A stretch of 64,000 nt of DNA, taken from Roseateles sp. XES5. Lineage in GTDB: Bacteria; Pseudomonadota; Alphaproteobacteria; Rhizobiales; Rhizobiaceae. A program made the position numbers and the translations under genes. The notes beneath the pieces were generated by a model that searched no databases, had not been told where the DNA came from, and saw nothing but the letters and a program-made list of their open reading frames with translations. The stretch spans positions 3,499,501-3,563,500 of the forward strand of contig NZ_CP084752.1 of the NCBI RefSeq assembly GCF_020535545.1. Reading direction: 5' to 3'. This document shows positions 58,566-64,000 of the stretch, piece after piece; the first letter of the stretch is position 1, and the number at the start of each line of letters is the position of its first letter.

Positions 58566-59570
58566 TTAGCGCGTAGACCAGCTCGGCAGCGCATCGCCCG
58601 GCATGGCCCTGGCATCGTGCACGCCGCGCGCGATGGCGCGGGCCATGGTGGCGGCGGCGCTGGCGCAAAGGGCGATGAAATCCTCCGGCGCCGGCGTCCG
58701 GCCGCTCGCACCCGTGGCGAGCGCGAAGACGAGATCGCCATCGAGCGGCGTGTGCGCCGGCCAGAGGGCGCGGGCAAAACCGTCATGGGCGGCAATGGCG
58801 AGGCGCTTGGCCTCGGCCTTGCTCAGTACCGCATCGGTGGCGATGACGGCGATGGTGGTGTTTTCCGTGCCGGTCGGCCGCGCGGAGAGTTTCGTGCGCG
58901 GCAGGCGGGCGTCCGCCGGGAAGGGCGCGGGCAGACCGAGGCCGCCGAATTCGTCGTCTTCCTCGAAGGGCGCGGCCCAGAAATGCGGCGTGTCGCCCAC
59001 CGTCGCCGAGCCGAGCGCATTGACCGCGACCAGCGCGCCGACTGTAAAACCGTTGTCGAGAACGCTGGAGGCCGAGCCGAGGCCGCCCTTGAAGGTGGCG
59101 GTGAGCGCGCCGGTGCCGGCCCCGACGCTGCCGGTCTCGAAGTCCGCGCCGGCATCCGCCAGCGCCGCGTAACCGAACTCGCGGTAGGGCGGGTAGCGGC
59201 CCCAGTCCTTGTCGCCGCCGTTCATCAGGTCGAAGAGGATGGCGGCGGGAACGATGGGCACGCGGTGGGGGCCGACGGCAAAGCCGCGCCCCGCCTCGCG
59301 CAGGCCCGCCTGCACGCCGGAGGCCGCATCCAGCCCGAAGGCCGAGCCGCCCGAGAGCACCACGGCATCGACCGTCTGCACCGTATTGTGCGGCTCCAGC
59401 AGGTCCGTCTCTCGCGTGCCGGGCGCCCCGCCCAGCACCTGCACCGCCGCGGTCGCCGGCGTCTCGCACAGGACCACCGTCACGCCGGAGCGAAGGGCGT
59501 GGTCCGTGGCATTGCCGACCGCAAGGCCGGCCACGTCGGTGAGAAGATTTTTCGGGCCGGGCCTGGTCAT
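58566..59570 (-). CDS. P1-family (DmpA-type) peptidase
   Basis: N-terminal nucleophile hydrolase related to DmpA aminopeptidases and beta-aminopeptidases. The protein starts with LTDVAGLAVGNATD and has SGGSAFGLDAASGVQAGL, both family hallmarks. The autoproteolytic site is probably before a Thr in GTENTTIAVIATDA, generating the mature nucleophile. Length is 334. The start at 59570 overlaps by four bases the stop of the ABC binding protein, so the two are co-expressed. Substrates are unknown. Confidence 0.87.
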   Translation of the reverse strand: MTRPGPKNLLTDVAGLAVGNATDHALRSGVTVVLCETPATAAVQVLGGAPGTRETDLLEPHNTVQTVDAVVLSGGSAFGLDAASGVQAGLREAGRGFAVGPHRVPIVPAAILFDLMNGGDKDWGRYPPYREFGYAALADAGADFETGSVGAGTGALTATFKGGLGSASSVLDNGFTVGALVAVNALGSATVGDTPHFWAAPFEEDDEFGGLGLPAPFPADARLPRTKLSARPTGTENTTIAVIATDAVLSKAEAKRLAIAAHDGFARALWPAHTPLDGDLVFALATGASGRTPAPEDFIALCASAAATMARAIARGVHDARAMPGDALPSWSTR

Positions 59571-60745
59571 TCGCCTTCCGCCGTGGTTTCGGCCGGCACG
59601 AACGCGCCGGCGCGCCAGACGAGCAGGCGGTAGGGGTTTTCGCCAAGCTCGTGGTCGGCTCCGAAAGCGACCGGGCCGATGGCCGTGGCGAAGCTTGCGC
59701 CGGCAAGCGCGTCCGCAAGATCGCCGCCCTTGGCCGCGGCGGCGGTCAGCGCCGTCACCGCCGCATGGGCGGGCAGCACGTAGCCTTCCGCCACGATTTG
59801 CTTTTCCTTCATCGCCGCGGCGGTGGCTTGCCCCTCCGCCAGCGTCTGGTAGTCGGGCAGGGCGATGGCCTCCACGCCCTCGGTCATCGGCACCTGCGGA
59901 TCGGCGCCCATCAGCGCCTCGCCGCCGATGAGGCCAAGCGGCAGCTTCTCTGCCCTGGCGTCGCGCGCGATGATGGCGGCGTCGGTGCGATCGCCGCCGA
60001 CGAAGACCCGCGTCGCGCCCGTCTTGGCAAGACGGCGGACGAGGGACAATTGCTGCTCCTGTGCCGGGCGGAACGTGTCGACGAAGGCGGCCTTCATGCC
60101 GACCTCCTCCAGTCGCAGCCGCACCGTCTCCACCAGTTCGCGCGCGTGGATCGTGCCGTCGTCGATAAGGGCGAAGGGTTCTGATTTCCAGTCGCGGGTG
60201 ATGACCTCTACCGCCTTGTCGGCCTCGGCCTTCGGCCCGGGGGCGAGGCGGAAGAGCGGCCATTTCTTCTTCAGCGCGTCTTCCATCAGGATGCCTGAGC
60301 GCACGGATAGCGTGATCGCCGGCACCTTCGCCTCGGCGAGCGCCGGCAGGGCGGCGGCAAGTCCCTCCGTGCAAAGGAAGCCGATCGCGGCGGTGGCGTC
60401 GGCGGCAAGGATCTCCTTGGCGATGCCTTCGCCATCGGTCTCGTCGCAGGCTTCTGCGATCTCCACCACCGTGTCGCCGTTCGCATCGGCCGCAAAACGC
60501 GCGCCGTCGCGCACCTGCTGGCCGAGAATGGCAAGCGGACCCTCCTTCGGCGCGACGACGGCGAAGGTGAGGCCAGCGGCCGCCGCCGGGGAGGCGGCAA
60601 GGATCAGGGCAATTCCGGCAAGCGCCCGCAAAGGTCTCGCGTTCGCAATCGGGTAAAAACCATCGGCGGAAACGTTTTCGCGTTTCGCAGAAAGGCGGTC
60701 ACGCTTCAGGGCGCCGAAGAGGCTGACAGTAAGGGCGGTCTTCAT
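59567..60745 (-). CDS. Branched-chain amino acid-type ABC substrate-binding protein
   Basis: Periplasmic binding protein of the leucine-binding (type 1) fold. A hydrophobic signal core ALAGIALILAASPAAAA ends near residue 58; the ATG at 60745 therefore gives an unusually long leader, and a TTG about 40 codons downstream (PLRALAG) is an alternative start. The mature domain shows FAVVAPKEGPLAILGQQVRDGARFAADANGD, CTEGLAAALPALAEAKVPAITL, and VFVGGDRTDAAIIARDA. No permease or ATPase genes are adjacent, so it may be an orphan sensor. It overlaps the P1 peptidase gene. Ligand is unknown. Confidence 0.82.
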   Translation of the reverse strand: MKTALTVSLFGALKRDRLSAKRENVSADGFYPIANARPLRALAGIALILAASPAAAAGLTFAVVAPKEGPLAILGQQVRDGARFAADANGDTVVEIAEACDETDGEGIAKEILAADATAAIGFLCTEGLAAALPALAEAKVPAITLSVRSGILMEDALKKKWPLFRLAPGPKAEADKAVEVITRDWKSEPFALIDDGTIHARELVETVRLRLEEVGMKAAFVDTFRPAQEQQLSLVRRLAKTGATRVFVGGDRTDAAIIARDARAEKLPLGLIGGEALMGADPQVPMTEGVEAIALPDYQTLAEGQATAAAMKEKQIVAEGYVLPAHAAVTALTAAAAKGGDLADALAGASFATAIGPVAFGADHELGENPYRLLVWRAGAFVPAETTAEGE

Positions 60746-60916
60746 GTTCAATCCATGGATCGCGATCAGGCCCTTTGTAAGGATCGGGCTTCGGGCGTCA
60801 AAGAGAATTCTCTTCACCAAATCGCCTTTGTCTCTGGCAGGACAGGAAAATTCGACTTCGGGGGTTACATTTTTCTTCACTTTCGCCATGTATCTGATGT
60901 GACAAAGGAGAATGCC

Positions 60917-61414
60917 GTGTTGGACAGATTGTTGGTGGATGCTTCGCTCTACCGCGATGCCATGAGCCGCTATGCCGGCCATGTGCAGATCGTGACGACC
61001 GCACATGAGGGCGAAAAGCGCGGCGTGACGATCACCGCCGCCTGCTCGGTGTCGGACAATCCGGCCATGGTGCTCGCCTGCGTCAATGCTTCCAATCCGA
61101 AGAACGCGATTTTCGAGAAGAGCGGCCGCTTCGCGCTGAACACGCTCGCCGCCGACCAGATCGACCTTGCCAATGCCTTTTCCGGCCGCGACCCGTCGCT
61201 GACGGCGGAGGAGCGCTTCGCCATGGGCGACTGGCAGGACCTGGTGACGGGCGCGCCCGTGCTCAAGGGCGCGCTTGCCGCCTTCGATTGCCGCCTTGTC
61301 GAGTTCAAGGTCATGGCGACGCATATGGTGCTGATCGGCGAGGTGATGGGCGTGTCCATCGGCGAGCACAGGCCGGCGCTTGTCTATATGGACCGGGGCT
61401 ACCGCACGCTATAA
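60917..61414 (+). CDS. Flavin reductase family protein
   Basis: FMN-binding reductase-like protein of the HpaC/RutF class, which supplies reduced flavin to monooxygenases. The fold motif YRDAMSRYAGHVQIVTTAHEGEKRGVTITAACSVSDNPAMVLACVNASNPKNAIFEKSGRFALNTLA is typical, broken here across the N- and flavin-binding strands. A GTG start at 60917 is used because AAGGAG sits six bases upstream; an ATG further upstream at 60755 lacks a ribosome site. Length is 165. No two-component oxygenase is next to it. It precedes the moxR-coxE-xdhC cluster by 27 bases. Confidence 0.88.
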   Translation: MLDRLLVDASLYRDAMSRYAGHVQIVTTAHEGEKRGVTITAACSVSDNPAMVLACVNASNPKNAIFEKSGRFALNTLAADQIDLANAFSGRDPSLTAEERFAMGDWQDLVTGAPVLKGALAAFDCRLVEFKVMATHMVLIGEVMGVSIGEHRPALVYMDRGYRTL

Positions 61415-61441
61415 GTTCACCTCCGGGACTGGAGGAACGGC

Positions 61442-62362
61442 GTGGCCTATCAAAGCGGACAACTCCCGCAATCGATCGATGAAACCGTCGAAATGCTGTC
61501 GTCCGGCAACTATCTTGCCGGGCGTTCGCTGGGCACCGTGGTCTTTCTGGCCCTGCGCCTGGGCCGGCCGCTGTTTCTGGAGGGCGAGCCCGGCACCGGC
61601 AAGACCGAGCTGGCCAAGGCCCTGGCCGGCCTGCTGGACCGGCCCCTGATCCGCCTGCAGTGCTACGAGGGCCTGGACCTGGCGGCCGCCGCCTATGAGT
61701 GGAACTACGCGCGCCAGATGGTGGAGATCAAGCTGGCCCAGGGGCAGGAGAGCCGGGAGGCGCTGGCGCGCGAGCTCTTCTCGCGCCGCTTCCTGATTGC
61801 GCGGCCTTTGCTGCAGGCGATCGACCCGCCGGACGGCCGCGCGCCCGTGCTGCTGATCGATGAGCTGGACCGTGCGGACGAGCCCTTCGAGGCTTATCTG
61901 CTGGAGCTGCTCTCGGACTTCCAGCTCAGCATTCCCGAGCTGGGCGTGATCCGCGCGGCCGAGCCGCCCCTGGTGCTGCTCACCAGCAACCGCACGCGCG
62001 AGGTGCATGACGCCGTCAAGCGCCGCTGCCTCTACCACTGGCTGGATTTTCCGGACGCGGCGCGCGAGCTGGAGATCCTGCGCCGCAAGGTGCCCGGCTG
62101 CAACGAGACGCTGTCGTGGCAGATCGTCGACTATGTACAGCAACTGCGCAAGCGCGACCTCTTCAAGAATCCCGGCGTCGCCGAAACCATCGACTGGGCG
62201 ACGGCGCTGACGGAACTCGACCGCGTGGCGCTGGATCCGGAAACCGTCTCCGACACGCTCGGCACGCTGCTGAAGTATCAGGACGACATTGCCCGCATCG
62301 AGGGCGCGGAGGGTCGCAAGCTGCTCGACGACGTGAAGGCCGGGCTGGCGGCGGCGGGCTGA
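61442..62362 (+). CDS. MoxR-family AAA ATPase (CoxD-like), mosaic
   Basis: AAA+ chaperone ATPase of the MoxR group, used with CoxE-type VWA proteins to mature molybdenum hydroxylases. Walker A GEPGTGKTE near residue 46, the Walker B region VLLIDELDRAD and the sensor TSNRTREVHDAVKRRC are intact. A GTG start at 61442 follows GGAGGAACGGC. Length is 306. Residues about 33-225 use CTG for about 35 of 41 leucines and read like betaproteobacterial MoxR (GRPLFLEGEPGTGKTELAKA), while both ends (ETIDWATALTELDRVAL) are rhizobial. coxE follows four bases after the stop. Confidence 0.9.
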   Translation: MAYQSGQLPQSIDETVEMLSSGNYLAGRSLGTVVFLALRLGRPLFLEGEPGTGKTELAKALAGLLDRPLIRLQCYEGLDLAAAAYEWNYARQMVEIKLAQGQESREALARELFSRRFLIARPLLQAIDPPDGRAPVLLIDELDRADEPFEAYLLELLSDFQLSIPELGVIRAAEPPLVLLTSNRTREVHDAVKRRCLYHWLDFPDAARELEILRRKVPGCNETLSWQIVDYVQQLRKRDLFKNPGVAETIDWATALTELDRVALDPETVSDTLGTLLKYQDDIARIEGAEGRKLLDDVKAGLAAAG

Positions 62363-62365
62363 GCG

Positions 62366-63604
62366 ATGGCGGCGGCGATGGACAGCAAGGGGCCTGATGC
62401 CGCGACGGACGGGCGGCTTGCCGACAATATCGTGCATTTCGCCCGCGTGCTGCGCAAGGCCGGGCTGCGCCTCGGCCCCGCCTCCGTGACGGATGCGATC
62501 GAGGCGGTGCAGGCCATCGGCATCGGTGAGCGCGAGGAATTCTACACCGCGCTCTATGCGACGCTCGTCAAGCGCCACGAGGATACCGAAGTCTTCGACG
62601 AGGCCTTTCGCCTCTTCTGGCGCAGCCGCGATCTCGTCGGCAAGATGATTGCGCTGATGTCGCCGGTCGTGCGGCGGCAGGAGGAGCACGAGAAGCGCAA
62701 GGCGGGGGAGACGCGCGTCTCCGATGCGCTGTTCGGCGAGCGGGAAGATCGCCGCCCCCTGCGCGAGGAGCCTGAAATAGAGATCGACGCCCGCTTCACC
62801 GTCTCGGGCAGCGAGCGCCTGCGCAAGACCGATTTCGCACAGATGACCGTTGCCGAACTCGCTGCCGCCAAGCGGGCCATCGCCAATCTCGTCCTGCCGG
62901 TGGACGAGGTGCGCACGCGCCGCTTCCGCCGCAGCAACCGGCCCGTCGCCATCGACGCCCGCGCCACCATGCGCCAGGCCATGCGCACCGGCGGCGCACT
63001 GATCCTGCCGCGCCACCGCGCGCCGAGGACCGTGCACCCGCCGCTCGTCGTGCTGGCCGATATCTCGGGCTCGATGAGCCAGTACACACGCATCTTCCTG
63101 CATTTCCTGCATGCGCTGGGCGGACATCGCCGCCGCGTGCATGCCTTCCTGTTCGGCACGCGCCTCACCAATGTCACCCGCCAGATGCGCCATCGCGATC
63201 CGGACCTTGCCGTGGAGGCCTGCGGCGAGGCGGTCAGCGACTGGTCGGGCGGCACGCGCATCGGCGAGACGCTGCGCGATTTCAACCGGCTCTGGTCGCG
63301 CCGTGTGCTGGGGCAGGGCGCCGTCGTGCTGCTTATCACCGATGGGTTGGAGCGCGAGGGCATCGACCTGCTCGATACGGAAATGGACCGGCTGCATCGC
63401 TCCTGCCGGCAGCTCATCTGGCTCAATCCGCTGTTGCGCTTCGAGGGCTTCGAGGCGCGGGCGCGGGGCGTGCGGGCGATGCTGCCGCATGTCGATGCGC
63501 TGCGGCCGGTGCACAATCTGGAGGCCATGGCGGATCTCGTGGCGGCGCTTTCCGGCGAAGCACGGCGCGGCGGCGACCCGCGGCGCGTCCTGCCGGCGGC
63601 ATGA
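62366..63604 (+). CDS. CoxE-type VWA domain protein
   Basis: VWA protein of the CoxE family that acts with MoxR ATPases in assembling molybdenum or CO-dehydrogenase-type enzymes. The N-terminal part is helical and charged. The VWA domain begins near residue 225 with VVLADISGSMSQYTRIFLHFLHAL, an intact MIDAS motif (DxSxS), followed by FGTRLTNVTRQMR and the metal residue region SGGTRIGETL, then VVLLITDGLE. Length is 412. It begins four bases after moxR and is followed by xdhC, an operon known in Mo-hydroxylase maturation clusters. Confidence 0.9.
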   Translation: MAAAMDSKGPDAATDGRLADNIVHFARVLRKAGLRLGPASVTDAIEAVQAIGIGEREEFYTALYATLVKRHEDTEVFDEAFRLFWRSRDLVGKMIALMSPVVRRQEEHEKRKAGETRVSDALFGEREDRRPLREEPEIEIDARFTVSGSERLRKTDFAQMTVAELAAAKRAIANLVLPVDEVRTRRFRRSNRPVAIDARATMRQAMRTGGALILPRHRAPRTVHPPLVVLADISGSMSQYTRIFLHFLHALGGHRRRVHAFLFGTRLTNVTRQMRHRDPDLAVEACGEAVSDWSGGTRIGETLRDFNRLWSRRVLGQGAVVLLITDGLEREGIDLLDTEMDRLHRSCRQLIWLNPLLRFEGFEARARGVRAMLPHVDALRPVHNLEAMADLVAALSGEARRGGDPRRVLPAA

Positions 63605-63614
63605 GGAGGAGAGG

Positions 63615-63941
63615 ATGGAGACGAAGGACGTGCTCGACCCGCTGACCATCGCGGAGCGCTGGATGGACGACGGACGCATGGTGGCGCTCGCCACCGTGAT
63701 CGAGACCTGGGGCTCGGCGCCGCGCCCGGTCGGCAGCCACCTGGTCATCGACGGCGAGGGCAATTTCCATGGCTCCGTCTCGGGCGGCTGCGTGGAGGGC
63801 GCCGTCATCGGCGAGGCGATGGAGGTGATCGGCGACGGCGAACCGCGTCTCCTGGAATTCGGCGTTGCCGACGAGACGGCCTGGCGCGTCGGCCTTTCCT
63901 GCGGCGGGCGCATCCGCGTCTATGTGGAGCGGCTCGGCTGA
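63615..63941 (+). CDS. XdhC-type maturation protein, N-terminal domain
   Basis: Short protein of 108 residues matching the first (CoxI/XdhC N-terminal) domain of molybdenum-enzyme maturation factors that insert sulfurated Mo cofactor. The conserved segment LATVIETWGSAPRPVGSHLVIDGEGNFHGSVSGGCVEGAVI contains the family cysteine SGGCVE. The ATG at 63615 follows GAGGAGAGG. Its stop overlaps the start of the next gene, which likely carries the Rossmann-like second half; together they form the two-part XdhC seen in several rhizobia. Confidence 0.88.
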   Translation: METKDVLDPLTIAERWMDDGRMVALATVIETWGSAPRPVGSHLVIDGEGNFHGSVSGGCVEGAVIGEAMEVIGDGEPRLLEFGVADETAWRVGLSCGGRIRVYVERLG

Positions 63942-64000
63942 TGGATCCCTACCTGCTGCGCAAACTGAACCGGGAGCGCGCCGCCCGCCGCGCCGTCCTT
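63941..64000 (+). CDS. Probable XdhC Rossmann-domain protein, start only
   Basis: Only the first 20 codons are present before the window ends (MDPYLLRKLNRERAARRAVL). The start ATG shares a base with the stop of the XdhC N-terminal gene (TGATG), so translation is coupled. A charged, basic N-terminal helix followed by a hydrophobic strand fits the second, Rossmann-like, XdhC subunit that usually follows, but the fragment is too short to be certain. Confidence 0.55.
   Translation, partial: MDPYLLRKLNRERAARRAVL

Overview
The window is chromosomal DNA from an alphaproteobacterium of the order Hyphomicrobiales (Rhizobiales), most likely family Rhizobiaceae (Rhizobium, Agrobacterium, Shinella or Ensifer grade). 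The evidence is the set of lineage-typical genes: a giant growth-pole-ring protein, CckA, an F-ATPase zeta-type inhibitor, a DksA with a single cysteine, a ferredoxin plus FAD protein pair, PurS/PurQ/small PurL, and a TTG-N11-CAA recA operator. The DNA is GC-rich, so long antisense open frames lie opposite almost every gene and are not annotated. No rRNA, convincing tRNA, insertion sequence, phage or CRISPR array was seen. Most of the window is core housekeeping DNA, and the unusual items are mostly structural.

Layout. 1-4.8 kb: 5' part of a dipeptide epimerase, then a divergent Mla-type lipid transport operon (MlaB-MlaE fusion, MlaF, MlaD, auxiliary lipoprotein). 5-12.2 kb: a Tim44-domain protein and the giant coiled-coil polar growth protein (GPR/RgsE), which is interrupted by a one-base frameshift. 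12.2-14.5 kb: a regulatory intergenic region with a perfect CtrA box, an orphan Hpt protein, a 2Fe-2S ferredoxin, an FAD protein lacking its NADPH domain, and a candidate small RNA. 14.6-20.9 kb: DUF922 protease, folP-folB-folK, a secreted protein, the YcjF/YcjX-like pair and a SixA-type phosphatase. 21-24.7 kb: a GGDEF/EAL protein, dksA and a phosphotransferase. 24.8-28.8 kb: a FliO-domain protein and the cell-cycle kinase cckA. 28.8-35.5 kb: a VOC protein, psuG-psuK, recA and alaS.

35.5-41.6 kb: a diguanylate cyclase, a SulP transporter, an AraC/GyrI regulator, a GST and a Bcr/CflA-type MFS exporter. 41.6-45.6 kb: monothiol glutaredoxin, a small membrane protein, a basic protein, bolA and purL. 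45.7-50.5 kb: a MocR regulator divergent from a DUF1127 gene, then purQ, purS and purC, and the divergent ATPase inhibitor gene. 50.5-56.5 kb: a PAS-GGDEF-EAL protein, a hydrolase, a DUF2189 membrane protein, a small secreted protein and purB. 56.5-60.7 kb: a membrane protein, a DUF2259 protein, rpe, a P1 peptidase and an amino-acid-type ABC binding protein. 60.9-64 kb: a flavin reductase and a MoxR-CoxE-XdhC maturation cluster that runs off the end.

Themes. Purine synthesis (purL, purQ, purS, purC, purB) is spread over 43-56 kb on the minus strand. Folate synthesis is one compact plus-strand operon. Cell-cycle and polar-growth control recurs: cckA, a CtrA box and methylation sites beside the growth-pole gene, and an Hpt protein. 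BolA and a CGFS glutaredoxin form an Fe-S/iron-signalling neighbourhood. Three c-di-GMP enzymes are present. The most striking signal is internal mosaicism. recA, moxR and more weakly alaS each carry a central patch whose codon use, and for recA and moxR also protein sequence, looks non-rhizobial, with rhizobial flanks. Together with the frameshift in a normally essential gene, this raises a real possibility of assembly gap-filling or chimerism, although recombination is not excluded.
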